DNA of 7,671 nt from Bacteroidota bacterium (GTDB lineage Bacteria > Bacteroidota > Bacteroidia > Chitinophagales > Chitinophagaceae): assembly GCA_023392185.1 (NCBI GenBank), contig JAEVZP010000094.1, forward strand, positions 1 through 7,671, read 5' to 3'. The notes beneath the pieces are model-generated. The model had not been told where the DNA came from, searched no databases, and was given only the letters and a program-made list of their open reading frames with translations. Positions 1-6,307 of the stretch are shown one piece after another. The position numbers were made by a program, and so were the translations under genes. Each line of letters opens with the position of its first letter. Positions within the stretch are counted from its first letter, which is position 1.

Positions 1-1419
1 AGCTACAGCCGTGGGAAGCGCCGGCGGCGCCGGGAAACTATAGACATCACCGTTTGCAAAGGAGCGCTGGTTCAGAATGACATAAATGCGATTGTTGTAC
101 TTGGCGATGCTGAACCCGGAATTTGCGCTGTAGCCCACAGCCGTATCTACCCGCATAGCCACTTGTGTACCGGCAACCGTCCCATCCGTCACCAGAAGCG
201 GCCGGCCGGCAGATCCGGGCATTATACCAGAAAAATAGAAGTAACCGTCAATGATGTTTTTAGGGGAAAGATCTGCTGCATCGACATCGCCTCCGGAAAT
301 TTTCGGGGTATTCACATTGGAAATCCGAAAGGTTCCAGCCGTGGTTCCATCGGTACGCCACAGCTCCTTTCCGGCTGTGTCGTTTCCGATAAAAATGGCA
401 AAACCGCCCATATCCAAACTGAAATAGCGTTCGGCCGCATAAGTGCTCACCGGCCTCCATCCGGTAGCCGCATAGATTTTTTGGGTGCCCGCCACCGTGC
501 CGTCACTCGACCACAGCTCATCCGGATCCGGGATATTGGAAGCAGATTTGACGCTGAAGATCAGCTTATCATTAGCGGCTCCGGCCAACCGGGATTCGGG
601 CCGCTGCCAGCCACCGAAAGACTTCAACGTATCCACCTGATTGGTATTTCCATTGGTCGCCATGAGGGTCCAGCCATTGCCGACGCTGGCATAGAAAAAG
701 ATCTTGTTGCTGGTTTTTCCCAGCAGGTACCCATCATGAGGGTATCTTGTCAGGGCGCCGGTGCCCAGATCCAGGCTAAAAAATCCACTAGCGCTGGCAT
801 CCTCGAAAAGCAGTTTTCCGTTGAGTTCATACATCCTGGCCCTCCTCAGATTGACGTTTGGGTTGGGCAGTGCCACTTTTTGGGTACCTGCAACCGTTCC
901 ATCTGTTTTATACAGCCAGTTGGTCAGGCCCGCCAGATCGAAACCCCGGATAAAGTAGGTAGTGTTCCCGACGACGGCTGTAAAATCGCCCAGATTGAGA
1001 TAGCTGTCGGTAAGGCTATCGGCCGGTGTGCCGTCAATTCTGGTGCGGACGATCGCACGCGGCTCACCGTTGCTGTAGTTGGCATGCAGGTAGGCGCTGT
1101 GAAAGCTGTTGCCATTTATGGAATAAAACTTACCTCCCTCCACTGCGCCGGTCCGATAGTCTTTACCAGGACTTACTTTATAAGAGCCGGTGTCGCTGCC
1201 GTCTGTTTTCCAAAAATACAAGGTGGCGGGGTTGACTTCCGCAGATACAAACACCAGCTTATTATCAACCGGATAAGGAGACAGTTCTACCGCGCCTACA
1301 ATCGCACGGGGCGCACCGGGCCGTAGGTTTTTGAGCGGAACGCCCATTTGCGGAAAATAAGACTGGCCATAGGCGGTTGCGGAACCGACCAGGCAGGACA
1401 GGAGTACGAGTTTTTTCAT
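1..1419 (-). CDS. Exported protein with repeated ELWxTDGTxxGT-type motifs (partial, C-terminus beyond the left edge)
   Basis: An unbroken frame of 473 codons runs from an ATG at 1419-1417 to the window edge, so the C-terminus is missing. Residues 1-19 (MKKLVLLSCLVGSATAYGQ) form a Sec signal peptide with a positive start, a hydrophobic core and a probable cleavage site around residues 18-19. The mature part carries five copies of a motif like ELWRTDGTTAGTFRI, at about residues 70-82, 169-182, 301-315, 352-366 and 408-422. Such ELWxTDGTxxGTxxV repeats are known in large secreted or surface proteins of Bacteroidota and other Gram-negatives and are thought to form beta-propeller-like folds. The role is unknown; adhesion or carbohydrate or protein binding is only a guess. 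Proteins of this type often end in a type IX secretion sorting domain, which would lie outside the window. The start is chosen because the signal peptide begins directly at this ATG. No Shine-Dalgarno sequence is visible. Confidence 0.85.
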   Translation of the reverse strand, partial: MKKLVLLSCLVGSATAYGQSYFPQMGVPLKNLRPGAPRAIVGAVELSPYPVDNKLVFVSAEVNPATLYFWKTDGSDTGSYKVSPGKDYRTGAVEGGKFYSINGNSFHSAYLHANYSNGEPRAIVRTRIDGTPADSLTDSYLNLGDFTAVVGNTTYFIRGFDLAGLTNWLYKTDGTVAGTQKVALPNPNVNLRRARMYELNGKLLFEDASASGFFSLDLGTGALTRYPHDGYLLGKTSNKIFFYASVGNGWTLMATNGNTNQVDTLKSFGGWQRPESRLAGAANDKLIFSVKSASNIPDPDELWSSDGTVAGTQKIYAATGWRPVSTYAAERYFSLDMGGFAIFIGNDTAGKELWRTDGTTAGTFRISNVNTPKISGGDVDAADLSPKNIIDGYFYFSGIMPGSAGRPLLVTDGTVAGTQVAMRVDTAVGYSANSGFSIAKYNNRIYVILNQRSFANGDVYSFPAPPALPTAVA

Positions 1420-1521
1420 GATGAAGAATTTGGGTCTGGAGATAGCAGGAGGATCTTTTATTATTAACGTGAATCTTGCTTTGTGAGCGTTCGTTTTTAA
1501 TTGGTTAGAGTTGGATAGAGT

Positions 1522-1611
1522 CCACAGAGGGTACAAAGAAGGCACAGAGGTCCACAAAGACTTGGTGTACGTCTCCGTGGACCTCTGTGAACAACTCTGT
1601 GGTCTCTGTGG
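1522..1611. repeat. Imperfect inverted repeat built of CACAGAG units
   Basis: The left arm (1522-1561) starts CCACAGAGGGTACAAAGAAG. The right arm (1571-1611) is its near reverse complement, and the loop is only 9 bases (1562-1570). Within each arm a CCACAGAG/CACAGAG/CACAAAGA word recurs at about 9-11 base spacing, so the element is both a hairpin and a short-period degenerate repeat. The arms match at roughly three quarters of positions when a one-base gap is allowed. It lies between two minus-strand genes, downstream of the POT-A terminator. Dispersed CACAGAG-type intergenic repeats are something I recall from Bacteroidota genomes, but copy number cannot be tested here. It could be a REP-like or MITE-like element or a transcript-end hairpin. 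Confidence 0.75.
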
Positions 1612-1832
1612 CCATTATCATCTTAAAGTGAGATTCGCGTTATTATTATAAAAGTTCCCTGTATCCTAACTGCAAAAATCCTTTGCGTATCGGGTGTCCG
1701 CAATACGATAGAATGCGTATTTACATATCTACCCTCACGACGCTCTACCCCTTCCATGCGGCAGGCCACACACCGGCACAAGGGCACCTCAAAGCCCGCT
1801 ATTCCGGAAAAAACGCCGGTCTTCTTCCAACA

Positions 1833-1869
1833 AAAAAACGCATCTTCCCTAAAGAAAGACGCGTTTTTT
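1833..1869 (-). terminator. Rho-independent terminator of POT transporter A
   Basis: Bases 1833-1846 (AAAAAACGCATCTT) pair with 1856-1869, with a single A-C mismatch at 1842/1860 and a 9-base loop. Read on the minus strand this gives a hairpin followed by a run of seven T, placed about 40 bases after the transporter stop codon. The flanking A and T tracts make it potentially bidirectional, but no plus-strand gene ends nearby. Confidence 0.8.
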
Positions 1870-1909
1870 GGCCGGAGCATGACCCATTTGCGCTCCAAAA
1901 GCCAACTGT

Positions 1910-3460
1910 TTACTTCACATTTCCCATCAGGCGCTTCACCAAGGGCGAAATGGCAATGATGAGCACACCGGCAATCACGGCATAGATGGCAAACTGCTTG
2001 TAGCCTTCGGAGTATATATTCAGCTTCTCGGCAGCGGTGGCCGTTTCGGAAGGCGAGATGGATTCTCCGAACAGCCCGGCCACATACTGCCCATAGGCCG
2101 AGGCCAGAAACCACATGCCCATCATAAAGCCCTGCAACTTATGCGGTGCCAGCTTGGTCATCAAGGAAAGGCCAATGGGCGAAAGGGCCAGCTCGCCGAA
2201 GGTGAGTACGAAATAGGCAAACGTAAAGACATTGAGGGAGGCAATGCCGTTGACCGCCGTGAATTTTCCGGAAAAGAACAGGTAATACCCTCCGCCCAGC
2301 AAGAGGAAGGCAATGCCGAATTTGATAATGCTGTTGGGCTCCAGTTTGCGCTTGTTGAGGCCCAGCCATAAAAGGCCCACGAGCGGCGCGAAGATGATAA
2401 CAAACAGTGAATTGGCCGAGTTGTTCACCATGTTTGGATCGATGGGCATGCCCAGCAAATCTTTGTTCAGGTGCTCCGCGGCATAAAGGCTGAGCGAACC
2501 GCCCGCCTGCTCAAAAATGGCCCAGAACACGATAGAGAAAATGATAAACACCAGGGCGGCCACCAGCTTTCCGTTCTCCGCTTTGCTCAGCTTCGTCATC
2601 TCGTAAATGAGGTAGGCGATGCTGAACGGACCGATGATTTTCATGAAAATATCGGTGTAGTGCGTGTTGGAAACCATGGTGATAATCACCGGCACAACTA
2701 AGAGCGAGCCGCCATATACCGCCCACTCAAACCAGCGCTTGTTCCGGAAACGGGCATAGTCGATAGGCGGACGACCAATCGGGCCCAGGTTTTTCCGGGA
2801 AAGAACGAAGGTTATCAGGCTGATTGTCATCACTATGGCTACCAGGCCGAACGCAACATTCCACCGGCTGGCTTCCGGAATCGTTCCGCCCAGAATTTCG
2901 CCTTTGCCCACGCCAATCATCAGGATGCCACCCAGAAAAGCGCCGATGTTGATGCCGGAATAGAACAAGGAAAAGCCGGCATCACGGCGCGGGTCGTTGG
3001 CACCATAGAGCTGCCCGACCATGGAGGAGATGTTGGGCTTGAAAAACCCGGTGCCGATAATGAGAAAGGCAATACCGGTGAAGAAAAACCGGTGCGGGTC
3101 GAAAGCCAGGATCAGGCTGCCGGCAATCATCAGCAAGCCACCCCAGAAGAGCGACTTCTGAAAGCCGAGAATCTTATCGGCAAACATGCCACCGATAAAC
3201 GTAAAGGCATACACCCAGGCTTGCGTGGCACCGTATTGCAGGTTGGCCGTGCCTTTGACCATGCCCAGCTGATACACCATAAAAAAGGTGAGCATCCCGC
3301 GCATCCCGTAAAAACAAAAGCGCTCCCACATCTCCGAGAAAAACAAAGCCCAAAGTTGCTTGGGATATTTTCCGGAAAAAGACTGGATTTGTGTGAGCTG
3401 CGCTTCGTGCTCGGCAAGGGCGGCAGGATCGGTGTATTGAACGTCGGCGGGGTTGGACAT
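1910..3460 (-). CDS. POT/PTR2 family proton-dependent oligopeptide transporter (POT-A)
   Basis: This 516-residue inner-membrane protein belongs to the major facilitator superfamily. POT members import di- and tripeptides in symport with protons. Family hallmarks are visible: the TM1 proton-coupling motif ExxERF as E43-M-W-E46-R47-F48, GGMFADKILG (90-99), FFKPN with the conserved TM4 lysine K141, the PTR2 signature FYSGINIGAF around 167-175, FWAIFEQ in TM7 (E317) and GELALSP in TM10 (E423). The canonical ExxERFxYY reads CFY here, so the first tyrosine is F50 while Y51 is kept. Two extra hydrophobic segments (about 246-263 and 272-289) lie between TM6 and TM7 and match the HA/HB helices of many bacterial POTs, giving about 14 TM segments. 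The ATG at 3460 gives a hydrophilic N-terminal tail of about 35 residues before TM1. A terminator lies downstream. Exact substrate preference cannot be read from sequence. Confidence 0.95.
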   Translation of the reverse strand: MSNPADVQYTDPAALAEHEAQLTQIQSFSGKYPKQLWALFFSEMWERFCFYGMRGMLTFFMVYQLGMVKGTANLQYGATQAWVYAFTFIGGMFADKILGFQKSLFWGGLLMIAGSLILAFDPHRFFFTGIAFLIIGTGFFKPNISSMVGQLYGANDPRRDAGFSLFYSGINIGAFLGGILMIGVGKGEILGGTIPEASRWNVAFGLVAIVMTISLITFVLSRKNLGPIGRPPIDYARFRNKRWFEWAVYGGSLLVVPVIITMVSNTHYTDIFMKIIGPFSIAYLIYEMTKLSKAENGKLVAALVFIIFSIVFWAIFEQAGGSLSLYAAEHLNKDLLGMPIDPNMVNNSANSLFVIIFAPLVGLLWLGLNKRKLEPNSIIKFGIAFLLLGGGYYLFFSGKFTAVNGIASLNVFTFAYFVLTFGELALSPIGLSLMTKLAPHKLQGFMMGMWFLASAYGQYVAGLFGESISPSETATAAEKLNIYSEGYKQFAIYAVIAGVLIIAISPLVKRLMGNVK

Positions 3461-3561
3461 ACTGCTTTAATTGGAGATAAAGACGCGCTTTTAAGCACGG
3501 GTTTAGGGAAGTGGGAAAAGATAAATGTAGGAATGCAACGCGAACTGCATTGCATTTGTCG

Positions 3562-3708
3562 CTACGGAAAAATACAAATCGGCACCTGGGGCACGACGCT
3601 GCGGAAGAGTTCGTCCACTTCTTCATCGCTCACAGCAATGCGGCCATTCTTCCAATCCCTATGTTTTCTGCCAGAAGTCCTTTCCTGCCAACGCAGACAA
3701 ATCAATAC
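3562..3708 (-). pseudogene. Decayed C-terminal fragment of an L,D-transpeptidase (YkuD-type)
   Basis: The minus-strand frame between a TGA at 3711-3709 and a TAG at 3564-3562 encodes 48 residues and has no ATG. Its last 33 residues contain HRDWKNGRIAVSDEEVDELF followed by a segment ending VPICIFP. This matches the C-terminal active-site block of YkuD-family L,D-transpeptidases, typically DWTxGCIAVxNxxxDE(L/I), then V..GTPI.I.P and a stop. The catalytic cysteine is replaced by arginine (CGC, one transition from TGC). The GT before PI is also missing, and the upstream histidine block and the rest of the enzyme are absent. It is therefore read as a dead gene remnant. Functional relatives cross-link or modify peptidoglycan in the periplasm. 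It lies directly upstream of POT-A on the same strand. The alternative is a chance resemblance, but the match covers the motif, its spacing and the stop position. Confidence 0.6.
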
Positions 3709-3804
3709 TCAAAAAGCATTCAAGAGTTAATTGAGTGTGCAAATTTGAGAAGAAATAAAAAAACAAAAAATTTTTTTTATCGATGTGAGGAGAAATAGAA
3801 AAAC

Positions 3805-3812
3805 TATTTTTG
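3805..3812 (+). promoter_or_regulatory. Candidate Bacteroidota -7 box (TATTTTTG) for the small-gene operon
   Basis: TATTTTTG fits the Bacteroidota housekeeping -7 consensus TAnnTTTG exactly. At 19 bases upstream the expected TTG is replaced by ATG (3783-3785), so the -33 element is only partial. Transcription would begin near 3818 and leave a leader of about 95 bases before the ATG at 3914. The A/T-rich tract just upstream could act as an UP-like element; this is inference. Confidence 0.4.
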
Positions 3813-3913
3813 GTGTGCGAATGCGCCTTTTATACCGGCTGGATAAATTACGCTGAAACCGGAGATGCCGAAAACCGCACAGAGTAGGCATTTAACTTTC
3901 ACAATTATTCACG

Positions 3914-4297
3914 ATGAAAAAGCAAATCGTACTACTGGCCTTCTTCGGTCTAGCTGCTCTTCCCGCTTTCGCTTACAGGGTAAAACTTAACAATGAAACG
4001 GTCACTGCTACCAACGGCTGTAAATTCAGTGTTAATGGATGGGTTGATGTTGGTTGCTGTCCCTCTATCAATCACTACAACGTGACCATGTCTGGCCCAT
4101 GTGGAACATTCACCTTTAGTGGCTTGATGGTTGACCCAACAAACGGCAACCCATGGCCCGAAGAAGCAGAGCCTACAAACGCTTATTCCATGACTTTAGT
4201 AGACCAGTCTAGCGGCGAAAAAGTGCCTACCGAAACCCAAGGGATTGATGGGACGCTTCCGCAGTTGCTGGAGCTTGCGTTAAACCCATCTCACTAA
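3914..4297 (+). CDS. Small exported protein of unknown function with four cysteines
   Basis: This gene encodes 127 residues that I do not recognise as a known family. Residues 1-20 (MKKQIVLLAFFGLAALPAFA) are a textbook Sec signal peptide ending in an AFA cleavage site, so the mature protein (about 107 residues) is periplasmic or secreted. It holds four cysteines, C36, the vicinal pair C48-C49 and C63, which could form two disulphides, and a probable beta-rich region (VNGWVDVGCC, GTFTFSGLMV). The C-terminal third is acidic and proline-containing. The start is fixed by the signal peptide, and no Shine-Dalgarno sequence precedes it, as is common in Bacteroidota. It is followed after 26 bases by a putative lipoprotein gene on the same strand, with a shared terminator after the second gene, so the two are likely one operon. 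By eye its DNA is more A+T-rich than the flanking transporter genes. Confidence 0.85.
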   Translation: MKKQIVLLAFFGLAALPAFAYRVKLNNETVTATNGCKFSVNGWVDVGCCPSINHYNVTMSGPCGTFTFSGLMVDPTNGNPWPEEAEPTNAYSMTLVDQSSGEKVPTETQGIDGTLPQLLELALNPSH

Positions 4298-4323
4298 TCC
4301 TTCACTTCTAAAACAGCGAAACC

Positions 4324-4731
4324 ATGAAAGCAATATTTGTTTCTGTAACATTGGCTGCTTCACTCTCTACGGTGTCATGCGATAAAAGTCAGGTGCCAGT
4401 GGAGGCGGTTGCAGGAGCTTACCGCGTTGCAAACGCATCGCTTCCTCCAGGTGGCACATCCTTAAAAACTGCCTTGGCTATTGCCATAGGCAAGGGCGCA
4501 ATACCAGCTTCCATCCGCATTGACAGCAGAAGTGTAATATTTTACGCTGCTGATGGAACTGTCATTGAGCAGACAACCATAGCATCACAGAATACAGAGG
4601 GCGGAACCATTACACTCCTCTTATCCAACAACCAGCCGGCCGTGCTCAAAAAGCAAAGTGGCAACGTCCTTCAATTGCAAGTCGGCGAAATCTCTTATAC
4701 GCTCACCGGGGAAGCCAAGAAAACCACTTGA
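4324..4731 (+). CDS. Putative small lipoprotein of unknown function
   Basis: The product is 135 residues. It starts with a short hydrophobic export signal, MKAIFVSVTLAASLSTVSCD, with a cysteine at position 19 that could be lipidated. The lipobox is imperfect because -3 is threonine (T-V-S-C) rather than Leu, Val or Ile, so lipidation is likely but not certain. D20 after the cysteine would not imply inner-membrane retention in Bacteroidota as it does in Escherichia coli. The mature part, from about residue 32 (GAYRV...), is made of alternating beta-prone stretches such as ASIRIDSRSVIFYAADGT and GNVLQLQVGEISYTLTG. This recalls small lipocalin-like or beta-sandwich lipoproteins, though no diagnostic motif proves it. 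It is the second gene of a two-gene operon and ends 27 bases before a strong terminator. No cysteine other than C19 is present. Confidence 0.85.
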   Translation: MKAIFVSVTLAASLSTVSCDKSQVPVEAVAGAYRVANASLPPGGTSLKTALAIAIGKGAIPASIRIDSRSVIFYAADGTVIEQTTIASQNTEGGTITLLLSNNQPAVLKKQSGNVLQLQVGEISYTLTGEAKKTT

Positions 4732-4758
4732 AGAACTTGCGACCCCTGTAGCGCCAAC

Positions 4759-4794
4759 AAAAAGCCCTCCGACATTCCTGCCGGAGGGCTTTTT
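4759..4794. terminator. Strong bidirectional rho-independent terminator between convergent units
   Basis: Bases 4759-4771 (AAAAAGCCCTCCG) pair perfectly with 4782-4794 (CGGAGGGCTTTTT), giving a 13-bp stem around a 10-base loop. The GC-rich core, with T tracts in both orientations, fits termination of the plus-strand lipoprotein operon ending at 4731 and of the minus-strand POT-B gene ending at 4865. Confidence 0.93.
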
Positions 4795-4809
4795 ATGATG
4801 CTTTATAAG

Positions 4810-4842
4810 AAACCTATAAGATCTCTAAGACCTTACAGCTTT
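4810..4842 (-). repeat. Imperfect 33-base palindrome downstream of POT-B
   Basis: The segment is centred on 4826, and 12 of 15 arm positions pair as DNA (AAACCTATAAGATCT against AAGACCTTACAGCTTT). Two of the three mismatches become G-U wobbles in a minus-strand transcript, so the RNA hairpin would be nearly complete. It sits 22 bases after the POT-B stop and before the main terminator, so it could be an extra 3'-end hairpin or a decayed dispersed palindromic repeat. Confidence 0.5.
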
Positions 4843-4864
4843 GAAAATTTCCGGAAAACGCGGA

Positions 4865-6307
4865 TTAGTTCACGCCGTGCATCATTTTCTTGATCGGCTT
4901 GCTCAGCAACACCATCAGCAGGCCCAGTGCAATCACAAATCCGGCAATGGTGCTGAATACACTTCCGGCGCCCATTTTCTCAATATAAGCCGCGATGTAG
5001 CCGCCGAGAATATTGGCAATAAAAGTCGCCAGCATCCACACGCCCATCATCAGGGAAGCAAACTTGGGGTGCGCCAGTTTGGTCACCACCGACAGGCCCA
5101 CAGGCGAAAGACACAACTCGCCAATCGTATGCAGCAGGTAGGTCATAATAAGCCAGATGAGGCTTGCCTTCACGGTTTCGTCCTGCACATCGCCCCCCCG
5201 CTGCGCCACCGCACCGAGCATAAAGAAAAAGCCGATGCCCAGCAGAATCATCCCAAGACCCATCTTTACCGGTGTGGAAAGGCGACGGCCCATCTTGCTC
5301 GTCCAGAAAATAGAGAACAGCGGCGCCAGTGCCACAATAAAGAGCGGGTTCACCGATTGGAACCAGGAGGTCGGGATCAGGAAGTCGCCTACTTTCCGGT
5401 CGATAAACTTATCGGTGTAGAGGCTGAGCGAAGAACCTGCCTGCTCGAAGCCGGCCCAGAAGAAAATCACAAAAGCGGTGAGAATAAAAATCACCGTCAT
5501 GCGCTGCTTGTCTTCTTTGGTCACCGGGCGGGAAAGGTCTTCCGTATTGGCGGCGTCGGCAGGCGCTTTGCCGGCCGGGTGTTTACCGACATTGCCGAGA
5601 TATTTTGCGCCGAAAAGGTTGAAGATCAGCTGCCCCAGGAGCATCCCCAGGCCAGAAAGCAGGAAGCCGTATCGGTAGCCATAGCTCACGATTTCGCCCG
5701 CTGCGTTTTTGGTGGCAAACAGATCGTCGGAGAAATACCCTACGGCCAGCGGTGCAAAGAACGCACCGATGTTGATGCCCATGTAGAAAATGGAAAAAGC
5801 CGAGTCACGGCGCGGGTCGCCGGGTGCATACAGCCGGCCGACGAGCGTAGAGATATTGGGCTTAAAAAAACCATTGCCCAGGATGAGCAGAAACAGGCCC
5901 AGATACATCCCCGTTTGGTTGGCCAGTCCGAAGAGCACAAACTGCCCGGCCATCATGGTAAGACCGCCGATGGTAATGGCCATCCGCTGCCCGAGGAAAC
6001 GGTCGGCCAGCCAGCCACCGATCAGGGGCGTGAAATACACAAAGCCGGTAAAATAGCCATAGATCAGCGAAGCCTGTGCCGGATCGATGGCCAGACCGCC
6101 TTCAAAAAGTTGCTTGGTGAGGTACAGAATCAGGATACCGCGCATCCCGTAGTAAGAAAAGCGCTCCCAGAGTTCGGTAAAAAACAGCAGGTACAAGCCT
6201 TTGGGATGGCCTTTCTTTGGCGTCTCTACGCCATATTCGGCAGGCTCGTCCAGCGTGATGCCCAGTTCTTTGGGGTCGTCCAGCGGCAGGTTGGAAGGGG
6301 TTGACAT
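4865..6307 (-). CDS. POT/PTR2 family proton-dependent oligopeptide transporter (POT-B)
   Basis: This second POT-family transporter has 480 residues. The proton-coupling and binding motif is canonical: E45-L-W-E48-R49-F50-S-Y52-Y53. Other hallmarks are GGWLADRFLG (97-106), FFKPN with K149, FYMGINIGAF (174-183), FFWAGFEQAG in TM7 (E288) and GELCLSP in TM10 (E397). The expected role is uptake of di/tripeptides with protons across the inner membrane. Unlike POT-A, the stretch between TM6 (about 213-236) and TM7 (about 271-289) is a hydrophilic linker rich in Lys, Asp and Pro, with no hydrophobic pair. It therefore appears to have 12 TM segments and to lack the HA/HB helices. The ATG at 6307 leaves a polar N-terminal tail of about 35 residues that is acidic before a basic KKGHPK, as in relatives. 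It is flanked by terminators on both sides, so it is probably transcribed alone. Confidence 0.95.
   Translation of the reverse strand: MSTPSNLPLDDPKELGITLDEPAEYGVETPKKGHPKGLYLLFFTELWERFSYYGMRGILILYLTKQLFEGGLAIDPAQASLIYGYFTGFVYFTPLIGGWLADRFLGQRMAITIGGLTMMAGQFVLFGLANQTGMYLGLFLLILGNGFFKPNISTLVGRLYAPGDPRRDSAFSIFYMGINIGAFFAPLAVGYFSDDLFATKNAAGEIVSYGYRYGFLLSGLGMLLGQLIFNLFGAKYLGNVGKHPAGKAPADAANTEDLSRPVTKEDKQRMTVIFILTAFVIFFWAGFEQAGSSLSLYTDKFIDRKVGDFLIPTSWFQSVNPLFIVALAPLFSIFWTSKMGRRLSTPVKMGLGMILLGIGFFFMLGAVAQRGGDVQDETVKASLIWLIMTYLLHTIGELCLSPVGLSVVTKLAHPKFASLMMGVWMLATFIANILGGYIAAYIEKMGAGSVFSTIAGFVIALGLLMVLLSKPIKKMMHGVN

Larger units (their letters stand above)
1420..1909. other. Intergenic region between the DGT-repeat gene and POT transporter A
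   Basis: No convincing gene is present in these 490 bases. Open frames that enter the region on either strand lack a signal, a family motif or a plausible start, and they overlap the 3' end of the transporter gene. The stretch holds a large CACAGAG inverted repeat (1522-1611), one TTCCGGAA octamer (1802-1809) and a terminator (1833-1869). Upstream of the terminator, 1807-1825 repeats part of the terminator arm (AAAAAACGC followed by a CTTC-rich tail), which suggests a partial duplication. The promoter of the DGT-repeat gene should lie in 1420-1520, but I see no clear TAnnTTTG box there. Confidence 0.7.
3461..3913. other. Divergent intergenic region between POT-A and the small-gene operon
   Basis: These 453 bases separate a leftward and a rightward transcription unit. 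They contain a decayed L,D-transpeptidase-like fragment (3562-3708), an A/T-rich stretch at about 3720-3780 with A and T runs that probably bends the DNA, and a candidate promoter box facing right (3805-3812). On the minus strand TACATTTA (3528-3521) is one base off the TAnnTTTG -7 consensus and lies about 60 bases before the POT-A start. It has no good TTG partner at the usual spacing, so it is not listed separately. Confidence 0.6.

Noticed and set aside
163..1326. 387-codon open frame on the plus strand
   Set aside because: It lies antisense within the DGT-repeat gene, whose minus-strand frame has a signal peptide and five repeat motifs. The plus translation has no signal or family motif.
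1522..1611. The CACAGAG repeat read as a CRISPR array
   Set aside because: The units are 7-9 bases at 9-11 base spacing and are arranged as an inverted repeat. There are no 25-40 base direct repeats with unique spacers and no cas genes.
1623..2114. 163-codon minus-strand frame at the 3' end of POT-A
   Set aside because: It overlaps the POT-A C-terminus in another frame and passes through the terminator hairpin. The translation is Cys/Arg-rich and motif-free.
3092..3730. 212-codon plus-strand open frame
   Set aside because: It runs antisense through the 5' part of POT-A and the transpeptidase remnant. It has no motif, while both minus-strand frames match known families.
4841..6304. 487-codon open frame on the plus strand, longer than POT-B itself
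   Set aside because: It is the antisense shadow of POT-B, with a His/Arg/Gln-rich translation and no domain. It also starts inside the terminator-side intergenic DNA.
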